64,000 nucleotides of DNA from Pyropia yezoensis. Lineage: Eukaryota; Rhodophyta; Bangiophyceae; Bangiales; Bangiaceae. The notes beneath the pieces were generated by a model. That model did not search any database and was not told where the DNA came from. It saw nothing but the letters and a program-made list of their open reading frames with translations. Location: assembly GCA_009829735.1 (NCBI GenBank), contig CM020620.1, forward strand, positions 7,766,545 to 7,830,544, given 5' to 3'. Within the stretch, counting starts at the first letter, position 1, and each line of letters begins with the position of its first letter. This document shows positions 11,425-22,049 of this stretch, piece after piece. Made by a program: the position numbers and the translations under genes.

Positions 11425-11733
11425 TCAATTCCCTTGGAATGCTGGCGCACCCACGCACTCGGCACGGACCATCCCCTGAATGGCGGCAGCGACGCTGGGA
11501 AGCAGTGATGATAGTTCCTCAATGGGGATATCACAACACAACCAGTCCGCCACCTGTGCGGCGCAAAGCGAGCCGGACATCAAAGCAAACCCACGCACAT
11601 GGTGACGTGCCGCACCAGATACAAAAAAAGCTGTCAAGCGGGGATCAGCGTCGCTCACGTCGGTCACACAAAACAATGCCCTTGACACGCGGTGCGCGAT
11701 CTGCTCAGGCGTCATGCGAGAAAAAAAACGCAC
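11425..11733 (-). CDS. candidate terminal exon, unknown protein
   Basis: A strong acceptor-like sequence (cttccctctttttccag on the minus strand, near 11740) precedes about 100 codons starting around MTPEQIAHRVSRALFCVTDV and ending in QGN before a TGA at 11425. The composition is balanced and hydrophobic in places. It probably belongs to the same transcription unit as the Cys-rich frame upstream (11705-12681), but I could not find a donor in the matching phase. The product is not recognised. Confidence 0.4.
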   Translation of the reverse strand: MRFFSRMTPEQIAHRVSRALFCVTDVSDADPRLTAFFVSGAARHHVRGFALMSGSLCAAQVADWLCCDIPIEELSSLLPSVAAAIQGMVRAECVGAPAFQGN

Positions 11734-12681
11734 TGGAAAAAGAGGGAAGCCGCACTGTCAATGGCGCCCGTGATCCCGCCGGCCAAGACGACACAGACTC
11801 CCCCGAGCCCAAGCCCGAGTCGGCCGGCGGCTCGCGACCCGCCACCAATCCCCCCGCACGTGCCCCACGCGCCCTCGACTTCCGCGAGCTCACTGCGCCG
11901 GGTGTCCGCGACACGACCGGCGGCGACCTCGTCGCCGCCAAGGCCACCTTCCTCGAGGCTGCCGAGGCTGCCCTCGAGGGGCTGCCGTTAGCCGCGCTCT
12001 GCTGGGCGATTGCGCGGGTGTAGGCGGACCGGTAGTTACCACCCGCTGATGGAACTCCGTCGACGCCCGCAACAACTCGGGACACGACGGATGACCCCTC
12101 ATCTCCCAATCCAGCTTGGTCTTCGACGGCCGCCGCGGCATGAAGATTGGCCGCGACGGCTCCCTCGTCGAACCGGCTCGCCAACGCGTCAAAAGCCGCG
12201 CGGTTGGGCTCGTCCAGCACCGCCGCATTGCTTCCGGCGCCTTCCAGGACCACAACCACATCGCCAATATTCAACAGCCCCGACTCCTTAGCGTTTTGAC
12301 GAAGCCGTTCAGCCGCGGCCGCCTTGGCGATCTTGTTCGACATCTCCGTTGCCGCCGTCGATTTGGCACCAGCGATTTACGACGAAATCAGCTTCTCCGT
12401 CGTCTGCTCGCAGGCGAGGTCCTGCCTCTCAATGCCGCGACGAGGGGTCTTGCGAACAATGGAACCGGCGTCGTTGAATCGCCAGCGGTCTTCAACAAAT
12501 GACTGCGTCTGAGCCTGATGCCCAATCTTGTAGCATGTCGTGCACCGCTTCTTGCACACGCAATTGAGCGTCATGCAAGGTGGTGCGAGGTAGAACCGGT
12601 GCGTCTCGTCCAGCGAGTGGCGACACAGCCGCTCGTTCAGTGTGCATCGTCGCGCGTCATGGCCCTCAAGAGGCGCAGATA
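11705..12681 (-). pseudogene. Cys-rich protein-coding remnant with in-frame TAA
   Basis: The reading frame opens after an acceptor-like ctgtag at 12682-12687. It encodes a Cys-rich block of about 60 residues in which CRHSLDETHRFYLAPPC is followed closely by CVCKKRCTTC, so a metal-binding module is likely. It then runs through TEKLISS to a TAA at 12377-12379 and continues in the same frame with IAGAKSTAATEMSNKIAKAA for more than 200 further codons, the last part Ala/Ser-rich. Either the TAA has inactivated the gene, or an intron or readthrough removes it. Family unknown; I could not place the Cys pattern in a named class. Confidence 0.45.
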
Positions 12682-12699
12682 CTACAGGTCATGGTCGCT

Positions 12700-14814
12700 C
12701 AGGGGCGGGAGCGGGGCGTCGGCGAGCGCGGTGTTTGGGGATGCGTCTCTGCCGGAGGCCTGAGGTGGTGGATGGGGGGGTGGAGGGTGCTTCGTCGCCA
12801 ACGCGCTGTGAGACTGGGCCGTGGCCTCGCGGCTCACCTCTCTGGCTTTCAATCGTGCGGCTCTCAGTGATTTGACATGCGGATGGCGGGTGCTCTTCTT
12901 TGGGTGGCGTCGATCACTGCAGAATGCCGAAAGTTTAGCCGTGCTCGATGCGGAGAGTCAGATCGTATGCTGCAGGAAAGCAGTCAAGCTTCCCAGCCCT
13001 CCACCCTCCGCTGCCGGTAGGAGCACCATCATGCACCTAAGACGCGCCCCCTCCCACTCCGCTCAACCAAGGGGTGGGTCGCAGACGCCGCGGCTGCCGA
13101 GTGTCGAGTGTCCACGCCAGCACCATTGCTGCAGCGTGAGAGGGGCGAGAGGAGGGGGTCGTGGCCGCCACAGTGGCTGCGCGGGCGCGTCAAAGCTACC
13201 GAGGCGGCGTAAGACAGGCAAGGGATGGGGGGGTTGAGGCAGTCGCCTGGGAGGAGTGCCGGAGCGACCGCCCAGGCCATGAAACAGGGAAAGTGGGTGG
13301 GTCGCGGCCGCGGCCGAGGACGTCGCTATTGCTTTGTCTGTCCAGCTCCCCCCTCATCAGCACGTCAGCCAGCAGCCGTCGGCGTTTATCTACCAAGAAG
13401 CGCAGCTCACGGCAGCAGGCGGCACCCCCCCTCCAGCGCCTCCCTCTCCCCCTCTTTGGGCGCATCATTTCTTTACTCGCCTTGTCAACCCCACCCCGCT
13501 CCCGGACCCTTACCCCTTCCGCGCTCGACCCTCCCCCGCGCGCCGCAAACTCCGCGCCGCCCTACTGCCCGTCTCAAGGCCCCTGCAATGCCACACGTGG
13601 GCACCACCCAGGCGGCGTTGGCGTCACCGCGGGTGGTTGGCGGCACTGGGGGTGGGCTGATACAGGCCCTCTGCCATCAAACCGCCGTCGGCTGCGCCGG
13701 CCGCGGAGGCGGAAGCGAAAACTGCGATGACGCGGAGGATGGAGTGGCAGCGGTGCAGGGTCGTGTGCGACAGGTGACGCAGGTGTTCAGTCTCCCCCGG
13801 TGAGTCGGCGGCCCATCGTGATCCTTTTATGCGCTCTGGGTCAAAGTTTGCCAGGCGGCCCGACCTCCCAGTCTGCCTTGGCGCCAACCCTAGATAACGA
13901 AGCAGCTCGTGCGCCCTAGAGAAGGCGCCAGGTATCTGAGACGCTGGTCACGGAAGTGCCTGTGCTGCCCAAGGGATGGCGAAGCATTTGCATCAGAGAC
14001 AGGAGGCGTGACAGGATAATGCGCTGGGGAGGCGTGCGACGCGGAGACTTCCAGTGGCATGGGGTCGGATTGCGGTGCCATCGGTGAGGGGACGCGGAGT
14101 GAGTGTGGTGGCATCGGTCCGCTGCTATGACCAAAGGTGAAATTTTACACCGTAGAAAAAACTGCTTCGCTTCTGTGTTCCTGTGCGGGGTGTAGGCACA
14201 GTGTGGCTCGGGCGCCAGGGCCGGTTGATCGCTCAGAGGCATCTCTGTGCAAGAGACGGTCACAGCTACGACGGCCGTCAAGAAGTAAGGTCTCCGAGTA
14301 AAGCAGTTAATAGTGCACAGGCAAACAATTACGCAACAACGCTTGTGAAAGTGGGGATTCAAACGATATGATTGGCCAGTGCCACCCATGCCGGGAACCA
14401 CGGTACAGTTCATTGAGACTTACATTTTGAAATATCACGGACTATGCGGCCTGCACAGAGCGGTGCGCGACCAAATACTAGCCGGAAGTGGACGCCACAA
14501 GCCGGGCACCCGAGCTGTCGATTTCAAATCAGCCGGATTGCCTGAAAGGTCTTCGAACGCTCACGCGCGACTCTCGCGAGATGGACAGCGCTCAGGCTTT
14601 TCATTGGAGGAAGGAAATAGCCGTCGCAATCGAGTTTGGTGGTCCACCCCGGACATGGGAAACGTCGCAGCGAGGCGTCTGGGCATTTTATGGATAAGCA
14701 CGATCGAAACCTCATTATTCTTGAGTCAGTCGAATGGCGATACTGTAGCGGGCTTCGAAGATTGTGCAAGTTCTGAAGTCACTCCCAGAGTCGGGCCCTG
14801 AGCTCAGGAGGAGA
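12700..14814. other. no supportable gene
   Basis: Several frames of 60-190 codons exist on both strands (for example 13161-13730 and 13225-13803 plus, 13916-14413 minus, 14379-14801 plus), but they overlap one another and show no domain, repeat or splice evidence. The segment 14380-14800 has a more ordinary base composition than its surroundings and could hold a decayed mobile element, without proof. Confidence 0.4.
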
Positions 14815-14947
14815 GAAAAATGATCAACATTGCGATGACTTTAGAAGTCGCTGTCTCATGAAAAATGATCAACATTGCGATGACTTTAGAAGTCGCCCTC
14901 TCATGAGAGGGCGACTTCTGAAGTTATTGCAATGTTGATCATTTTTC
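14815..14947. repeat. three-unit foldback repeat (direct, direct, inverted)
   Basis: A unit of about 45 bp starting gaaaaatgatcaacattgcg occurs directly at 14815-14859 and 14860-14904. It is followed at once by an inverted copy, 14902-14947, that ends ttgatcatttttc. The second and third units form an almost loopless hairpin of about 42 bp per arm with about three mismatches, centred on tcatga. RNA from it would be a long stem. It may be the end of a foldback-type element; no coding sequence is present. Confidence 0.9.
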
Positions 14948-15559
14948 TCATCTCCGTAAGACCGCGGCATCAGCGCTGTGCCCACTAAACCGTCGTCGCG
15001 GATTTTAGAAAATCGGCTTGTTTCCGCTTGCGTGGGCCCTTGCGCACTCTCCCACAGCCACCCCTGGCCCACATTTTCGGCCGAATACCACGCAAACGCT
15101 TGCACTCCTAGGCGGAGGGCCGCTGCGGCCTTGCTCACTCATACGAGAAGTATCGTTGTGGCATGCGCTTCACACCCATCCCTGTTGCGCACGACGCAGT
15201 CGCACTCACCGTTACGGGCAAGCGCACGGCAAAGCCCACAAAAACCCACAGGCAAAAAACTTGCACAGGCTGGGCAGGCGCTTGTCGGAATACCTTGCGC
15301 CGCCACTTCGGGACGTTGCGGACCTTGGGCGAGATTGTCGAATTCACGAGAAAGATCCTCGTCGTGAACGATAACTTAATGGAATGCATGTCGGCAGTAC
15401 GAGCAGCGACTGAGCGCGGATAAAAGCCTCCCCACCCGCGCCTTACGAGGGGGTGTCCACGCCCACGAGTCCTGTTCCGCTGACGCTCGTCGTGCCGCCG
15501 TCGTCCCCGAGCTTGTTCCCGCCGTTGGGCGTTTCGCCTTAGGCACCGTCGGCGTTCAC

Positions 15560-15835
15560 CACCACCCCCATCATCACCATCCCCCCCACCGCCTCCACCA
15601 CAACCGCCACCACCGCCTCCACCACCGGCGTCTGTTGCCGCCACCGTCGGCGGTGACCACGACCGCCACCACCGCCTCCACTGCCTCCACCGCCTCCACC
15701 ACAACCGCCACCACCGCCTCCACCACCGGCGTCTGTTGCCGCCACCGTCGGCGGTCACCACGACCGCCTTCACCGCCTCCACCGCCTCCACCACCGGCGG
15801 CTGCTGCCGCCACCGTTGGCGGTCACCACACCCGC
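15560..15835. repeat. CCACCG-rich tandem repeats
   Basis: Triplet-rich sequence built from accgcctccacc units. A longer segment beginning accaccggcg recurs at 15621, 15722 and 15790, offsets of 101 and 68 bp. Open frames give His/Thr/Pro-rich or Gly-rich peptides on the two strands. No gene is supported here or in 15836-16589, which is GC-rich and unassigned. Confidence 0.7.
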
Positions 15836-16589
15836 CACCACCGCCTCCGCCGACGATGTGGCGCCTCCGCATTGCTACGGCCGCCAGCACCGCAACCGGA
15901 GGCCTCCACTGCTTCCGCCGGCGGCGCCTGCGACGCCGCGGCCGCCGCCTTCGCTGGCGCCGCCACAGATGCCGCGATACACATGTGCTTGGGCCGCTCC
16001 TTCTTCGCTGGCACTAGCCGCCGCCTCCATCACGGGCGGCCACCAAGCACAATACCGTCGGCAGCCGCCTCCACAACCGGTCGCCGCTGCCACCACTGCT
16101 GGCGACTCCCACCACTGGCGGCGCCGCGTCGGGTGTGGGTGGGGTTAGCGACTCTGTGGGGCGCCCGTGGGCAGCGCTGCGGCTCGTAGGCGGCGCTGTT
16201 GCTGAGCGAGGGGCAGTCGGCCTGACGATATTGCTGTTTTCTCGTCGCCGCTGCCGATGTGGCTGCCGGCAAAGGCACGGTTCTTTTCGCGGGGCTGAGA
16301 CGGCCATGGTACGACGTGAGTGGCGCTGCCGCAGATGCGCGGGACCCCCTTTGTCGATGTCAGGCATGGTGTTCCCGTGGTGTTCCTGAGCTGGAGAAAT
16401 GGCCTGCCCGCCGGCTGTCAGAGTTACGCGGGGGTAGTGTGACGACGCGGAGGTATAAATATATGCCACAGCATCGTCAGAAGGCAGTGATGGCTACGTT
16501 TTCAGTGTTGGCCAACTCAACAGCTACACCCACTCAAGGGCTACTCCCTTCACAGTTACCCGTGGGCCACTCGTCACTCAGTCACCCCT

Positions 16590-18236
16590 TCACACGCTCT
16601 GGCCTGGGCCCACGAGCGACGCTAGTCTCAAGTGCATCCGTCTCTGCATCCTGCCTAAGGCGAGTAGGAGGTCCCGAATGTTGATTCCGTCACGCTCCAC
16701 CCACTCTCCAAAGATGGGTGTACGTAAGCGCTGGTACAGCCAGTCCATCATCAGCATATCCTCTTCAATCTTGTGCCTCACGTGAAGAAGACGCTCCCGA
16801 TCCGCGGGGACATGCAGTACGGCCGGGACAAAGATCATGTCGACCACCTCCTCCGTCGGCAAGAAAGGAAGCAAGCTGTCGTCCTTGACAGCTTGTTGCA
16901 GCAAGAAGGCACCAGGGCACTCATTGTTCAGCAAGACTGGTGGGCAATCATCTGGAGACAGGTCCGCAGGGGACTCTTCGACCTCGTCGCCGACTTCATC
17001 CGCGTCAACGTCTCGGCCCTCCAAGCTGTACAGACGGCCATCGTCCGCACCATCGCCCGCACCCTCTCCGTCTCCGCCGTCGGCTACCTCGTCGGCTGCC
17101 TCTGAAGTCTTCTCCAGCTCATTCAAGAACGCTTCTCTGCTGACATGTTCATTGAGCGTGGTGCCAGCTGTTCCTGCCTCTGCGGGCTCGCTGGATGAAC
17201 CAGCCAGGAGCACCGACGCGGCAGCAGCGGTGTCGTCGTCCGCGTTCCCGTCAACTATGTCTTGCTGATGCAATGCCGTCGCTTTCAGGCCGACAGCACT
17301 TGGCAGCATGCCAGATAGCAGGCCGCAGGTACATAGCTTCAAGCTTCGCTGCGACGCCCTCAGACTCTCACGCAAGACCAACTTAGAACTTGGTGCGTAA
17401 GCCTCCTCTGCGGCTCGAGGAGACTTTGGCAGGTCCTGAATGGCGTCCGGCAAAGAAAACACAGCAGTTGGTGTGCCTCGCGGCGCCGCTAAGTTGCTCT
17501 TCACCTCGAGCACGTCGTCTCCTTCAGCAAACGCTACGGCCGCGACAACGTCGTCACGGACAGCGGCGCCTAACGCAAACACACAGGCGCACACAGCAAT
17601 CTCCTTCGTGTAGATCATCATCTCTACCGCCGTGCGACTCTGCGTCGCGTTGAATTCCGTGGGCTGCACAGCCTCCTTGTTCACCATGGCCTCGCCTCGA
17701 GACACGTTGTTGGTCCGCGTACTAAAGAACGCGTTCAATTCGGATATCTTGCCCTCAATGTTGTCGTCACACACATGCTTGGCCGTGGGGAAAGCCTTAC
17801 CGACAGTGGTGCGCACATGGGCAAGTGCAGCGTGCAGGTACAGGTTGAACACACCCGCCGACTTGGTTTCAGGGTCATGCGGCTTCAAGCACGTGTACAG
17901 GGTGGCGAGGACGCTGGCCGTCATCTTGAGACTTACGGCCGCGCACTCGCGCTCTTCAGGCGTGGCTGTGGAGACGGCGCGTCTCCAGCAGGCGGTGAGC
18001 AACTGGCTCAGCTGGAGCATGCAGACCACGCCGCTATCGAGAGGAATCCCCGGAATGCTCGGCACGGCGACGATGAGCGCGACGAGCCTGCCAAACTCCC
18101 GCAGGTACATCCCGCCGATGTTAGATCGCCCCATGACCTTGTACATGACCATTCTGGCGCCCGCCCTTGCCTCCTTGCCCATCAGCGCCAGCAGGAAGTG
18201 CATGAGGCTCTTGATGATTTTTCCCGTACAGTGCAA
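16590..18236 (-). CDS. conserved-looking hypothetical protein, about 548 aa
   Basis: A long minus-strand frame with a balanced composition. The first ATG-initiated portion starts near MHFLLALMGKEARAG (about 18203); the frame is open from 18245. The N-terminal 250 residues are mixed helical with several hydrophobic stretches (for example VALIVAVPSIPGIPLDSGVV), the middle is Ala/Ser-rich, and an acidic block (DGEGAGDGADDG and on) precedes a balanced C-terminus ending GPGQSV. I recognise no domain. It lies head-to-head with the plus-strand gene starting at 18779. The same frame continues upstream across a TAG (see 18246-18545), so the true N-terminus is uncertain. The first 190 nt recur at 27419-27611. 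Confidence 0.7.
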   Translation of the reverse strand: MHCTGKIIKSLMHFLLALMGKEARAGARMVMYKVMGRSNIGGMYLREFGRLVALIVAVPSIPGIPLDSGVVCMLQLSQLLTACWRRAVSTATPEERECAAVSLKMTASVLATLYTCLKPHDPETKSAGVFNLYLHAALAHVRTTVGKAFPTAKHVCDDNIEGKISELNAFFSTRTNNVSRGEAMVNKEAVQPTEFNATQSRTAVEMMIYTKEIAVCACVFALGAAVRDDVVAAVAFAEGDDVLEVKSNLAAPRGTPTAVFSLPDAIQDLPKSPRAAEEAYAPSSKLVLRESLRASQRSLKLCTCGLLSGMLPSAVGLKATALHQQDIVDGNADDDTAAAASVLLAGSSSEPAEAGTAGTTLNEHVSREAFLNELEKTSEAADEVADGGDGEGAGDGADDGRLYSLEGRDVDADEVGDEVEESPADLSPDDCPPVLLNNECPGAFLLQQAVKDDSLLPFLPTEEVVDMIFVPAVLHVPADRERLLHVRHKIEEDMLMMDWLYQRLRTPIFGEWVERDGINIRDLLLALGRMQRRMHLRLASLVGPGQSV

Positions 18237-18245
18237 GATAGGGAA

Positions 18246-18545
18246 CTAGGCCATAAAAGGGATGTCACGAAGCAGCGGGTACCCGCGAGTGCCGCCAAAG
18301 GCACGACGGATGACCTTGAACGATGCCGACAGCGGCGTGTACGCAATGGTCTGCAGCGGTGTACCAAGCGACCGTTGGCACGTGGAAGAATTGCACCAAA
18401 GGGCTCCGCCAACAGGCATTGACACGGCAACCACTGCCGCCCCGCAGCGGCACTTCGCAGTCAACTGTCCCTCCGATGTCGTCCAACGGCCATCGCGCAA
18501 GGCGCACCAGCGACCGAGAACCCACGCCGCCATCTCCCAGAGCAT
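18246..18545 (-). CDS. 100-codon frame upstream of, and in phase with, 16590-18236
   Basis: ATG at 18545, TAG at 18246-18248. The peptide begins MLWEMAAWVLGRW and contains the cysteine-bearing segments AKCRCGAAVV and LWCNSSTCQRS; it ends in RGYPLLRDIPFMA. The next codon after the TAG continues directly into the long frame below, in the same phase. It could be the true N-terminus of that protein, interrupted by a nonsense codon, or joined by a splice I cannot define. The TAG is identical in both assembled copies (18246 and the matching position near 27624), so a read error is unlikely. Confidence 0.5.
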   Translation of the reverse strand: MLWEMAAWVLGRWCALRDGRWTTSEGQLTAKCRCGAAVVAVSMPVGGALWCNSSTCQRSLGTPLQTIAYTPLSASFKVIRRAFGGTRGYPLLRDIPFMA

Positions 18546-18724
18546 GGAAAGGGTGTGCGGGGTACGTTTCTCAGCAGGGGCGAGAAGCAGCGCCCCACGC
18601 AATGCGCTGTGATGCGTGCAACGTGTTGTATGTTTGTATGTATTCAGGGGACTGACCCTACTTCCTCTCCCATCTTCCGTAAGACTTTGGCTGTCCACCG
18701 TCCGCCGAGTGCCCCTCTCGAACA

Positions 18725-18756
<32 letters not shown>

Positions 18757-18778
18757 CGTCCTGCTTGATCCCCTCGCC
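18546..18778. promoter_or_regulatory. shared intergenic region of two divergent genes, with poly-C
   Basis: About 230 bp separates the ATG of the minus-strand frame (18545) from the ATG of the plus-strand gene (18779), so the two genes must share promoter sequence. It holds a run of about 30-35 C (18723-18756) shortly before the plus-strand start, whose context is cgccATGG. No clear TATA box. The C run differs in length between the two assembled copies, as expected of a homopolymer that is hard to read. Confidence 0.5.
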
Positions 18779-20964
18779 ATGGTACTTTCTCAGGAGGCGA
18801 GCACGGAGAAACAGGCACCAGCTGACACGGATGAACAGACACCTGCGGAAGCGCCTCCCGGACCGGCGAAGGCGGTGGCGAGGACAAAGCAACAGGTACG
18901 TAGCGTCGGAGTCCACGTCGCGCAACGCCACGACCCGGTCCTTGTCCTGTGTTGTATTTGTGTGCTGCTGGTTGTACAGGCCTGTATTGCACGTTGTATG
19001 ATACTGTATGTTCCGGATCCTTACCTGCAGCCTCTCAAGCACTGTCTTGACGCCCTCCTCCCCCCCCATCGCCCCCCCCCCCCCTCCCCCCCCCCCCCTC
19101 CTTCGATCTCCAATCCCCACTCCCCTCATCTTTCCTGATTTCCCCACCCCCAGGGACGTGCGGAGGATGCCACGCCTGCGCCTGCCCCTCGTCCGAAGGC
19201 GCCCGAGAGGTCGGCTCTTCCCAAAGAGGCGGAGGGCACCGCGGGCCCTCCATTGAGGGCGGCGGCTACCATGGCAAAGGCCCCCAAGAGGCCGGCCAAG
19301 GCGGTTGTACCTGCAAAGAAGCTACAAAAGAAGCGGAAGAAGCCACCGCCGCCGAAGTCGCCGTCGACATCCGCCAGCGGGCGGTCCAGCAGCGACTCGG
19401 AGGACGCCGCAGCCGCCGAGGCGGCCGCGCAACAGAAGCGCGGCACCCGCCCGGCCAGCGCCACAGCCCCTGCAGTACGGCACAAGACGCCTGTGCAGGG
19501 CAAGGTGGGCGGCGCGGCCAAGGCTGGTGGGGCGAGGGAGGGGGGGCCAGCGGGTGGCATGCCTCGCGCAGGCAAGTCCCCGGCTGTCGCTGTACCTCCG
19601 GTGGATGTCGGGCGCCCGGCAAAGCACCGCACTCTGCCAGTCCCGGCTGCATCTGCGGGTGGTGCGGGGGCTGCCGCGGCCGCGTCGACGACGGCACGCG
19701 CTCCTGTGCGCGCTTTTAAAGCGCGGGTGCCTGCTGTAGTGCGTGCGATGAAGAGGGGGGGGGCTCTTGTCCGAGGACCACCCGGTGCAGTGGTTGGCAA
19801 GCGCCGCGCGCCTACCGCAGCAGCGCTCTTACCTGCAAGCCCAGTTCCTGGGCACCCCGTCGAGGACCCCGCCGACGGCGACGCGGACAAGGCCAACCCC
19901 CCCATGCACAAGCAGCCTCGCCAGTCGAAGAAGGGCAAGGGGCCGGCACGGCACCCGGACGAGAAAGAGGGGATCGACCTTGCCGTCGCAGCTCGGGCGG
20001 AGGTCAGCGCCCGCGTCAACCACGGGATGGCGGCGCCCGAGGACGCTGACGACGTCTTCCTCTGTGCTGAAGATGCCGACGCCATGTACCTGGCGTCCAT
20101 TATGGCGGCGGCCCCCGCCAGCCTGGAGCGGGCAAAGGAGTTGCGCCACACTGTGGCCGAGACGGTGCCCCGGAAGCACAAGGGGAAGCCGAAGGAAGGT
20201 GGGTCGGGGAGCAAGAGGCGGGTAAATGACCTCCTCGGGCTCTGTGGGATGGCGCGGTCGGCCGTCTACGGCGCGCTCACGCGCTGGATCATCCATCGGT
20301 GGCAGTACCATGCCAAGTTCTACGACTCAGCCGGGTTTACGCCACCGGACGAAGAGGATGGAGGAGAGGACGGGGTGCGGGGCGAGGGCGAGGAAGCCCG
20401 TGCCAAGGCGCGTGCCCAGGATACCCGGGCGAAGGCGGCGCGGTGGTGGCTGCGTGGCAGGCGGTACCTGAAGACAAAGAAGGGTCGCCTGGCGCTGTAT
20501 CAGATTGCAGCTGAGTTCATCCGCAACCTCGACGTTGACAACGCGAAGACAACAGCGATCCATAAGGGACGCGTAGTGCTGCGGTTGCGGCTCTGTCAAC
20601 TGGCCATCATTCTCGCCAAGGTAAGTTGTTGCATTCGCCAGCGCTGTTTTATAGGTTACCGCATCTCCTTGCATCGCACTACATTGTGCTGTGCCGGGTA
20701 CTATATCTTTTGTACCGCACTCCATCGTACTGTATCTCTCTGCGATTCATTGTGAGTCGCTGTCACGCAGTGCCAGTTCCTACTTCCGATCTCGGCCTGA
20801 CACATGGTACTGTGTGGTTGGCTCGTGCTCTGTCGCTTCTTCCGTGTCGTGGATGTATACGGTTGGTGTGTGTTGTGTTGTCGCTTTTCCCGTGCAGGTG
20901 CGCGCCCAGCTACTGCTGTGGTCGCTGGGTAGGGACGGGAAGCAGAAGGTGTTTGGCGGCCTGA
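18779..20964 (+). CDS. nuclear-type basic protein gene, 5' part (copy 1), cut by LTR element 1
   Basis: Exons 18779-18895, 19154-20620 and 20898-20964; introns 18896-19153 (gtacgt...ccccag) and 20621-20897 (gtaagt...gtgcag). Both introns keep the frame. The start has context cgccATGG. The product begins MVLSQEASTEKQ. A Lys/Arg-rich segment with KKLQKKRKKPPPPK and an Ala/Gly/Pro-rich linker follow. A more structured region contains VNDLLGLCGMARSAVYGALT and a highly basic helix-like part (KAARWWLRGRRYLKTKKGR). Exon 3 is interrupted after GKQKVFGGL by the LTR, which adds only MYGFPP and a stop. The rest of the gene lies at 37793-38615. A nuclear or chromatin role is a guess from charge alone. 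This copy has the intact exon 1 and exon 2. Confidence 0.75.
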
Positions 20965-21811
20965 TGTACGGATTTCCCCCCTAATCCCATGCCTAATACT
21001 TAAGGGATAATATCTGGGACCTCTCCTTACAGATCCTGCCGAATCAACTCCTGGCAACATGGATCAACTCCTTGTATTGTGGGGCATGACGCGGTGTACC
21101 TTCCAGACGCAAGATGAGTCAGCCGCTGTCTCACGGTGTCTGCCGGCCGCACGACAGCAGCCATCGACAGCCCATCATGGCCTGTCGAAAGGCGCCACCG
21201 TCAGCACCCATGACGAGCCACATCTGCCACAGCTGGCGAGTCCGTTAAAATGTCCTCGCTGCAGCATTGCAGCGATGTGACTAGCTAGCCGGCTGGCCGA
21301 TTCGGCCGACTCGATCGAATCGTGCTTACACGCCTCTCGGACCTTCGGGCCGACTGGCGTCTGGAGCCGGCTGGGGCGGCGCCCTAGGCGCCGCACGCCG
21401 GACCCCTTCGTTTGGGGCAAACTGGGTCTGCACTCCTTTAATGCGCACGCCCGCCCATGCTTTGTTCTGAGAGCCATGCTTTGTTTTTGGGCCGATTTGT
21501 GCCTACCGGTGGAGCGACGGGGAAACGCATGCTTTGGGGCTCCTCGGGTGCCCCGACGCGAGTATATAGTGCGTGGGTGTCGGCGCCACCGGGGGAGACC
21601 GGAAGGGCAACCACAGACACAGACCAAAGAGGACCTTCACCCTTTGAACCCTCTCGATCACCACCGACGTCGCGCCGTCCTCTTCCCCAGACCCACCACC
21701 GTCACCACCTCCATCCTCTTCCCCGCACCCTGTCGCCCTATTGGCTGGCACGGGTCGCTGACACCATCACGAGTACGCTGAGGGCTGCCCAAGTGTGGGT
21801 GGTTCCTCACA
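20965..21811 (+). repeat. 5' LTR of element 1 (copy 1)
   Basis: 847 bp starting TGTACGGATTTCC and ending TTCCTCACA, identical in layout to the LTR at 30335-31181. TATA-like tatata at 21563-21568. It contains an internal palindrome tcgctgcagcattgcagcga near 21259-21278. Confidence 0.9.
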
Positions 21812-22049
21812 TGTGGTAGCTTCAGATAGTTTGGCTTTTCTACCTGGCGGTGACTTGCGATTCCGTTTTTGATTTGGCTCTCCCTGCGATTGTGCAGTCG
21901 CGTTGCCCCCTACGTTCGGCTTGCCACGGGCATTGTAATACGAACGTAGCGGGTTCCACGAATCACACCGAACGAACAATTTCCTGACACAACCCTTGTG
22001 GTTTTTTTTCACGGAATTTTTCTTTTGGTCAACCGATTGTTGAATCCCA

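Noticed and set aside
12377-18248. reassigned stop codons in this genome
   Set aside because: Only two internal stops were seen (TAA and TAG), while gag and pol of both retroelements and the host gene end normally at TGA, TAA and TAG; decay or unseen introns explain them more simply.
18718-18757. poly-C tract as a quadruplex-type regulatory element
   Set aside because: Long homopolymers occur all over the window and the length differs between assembled copies; no specific evidence for a function.
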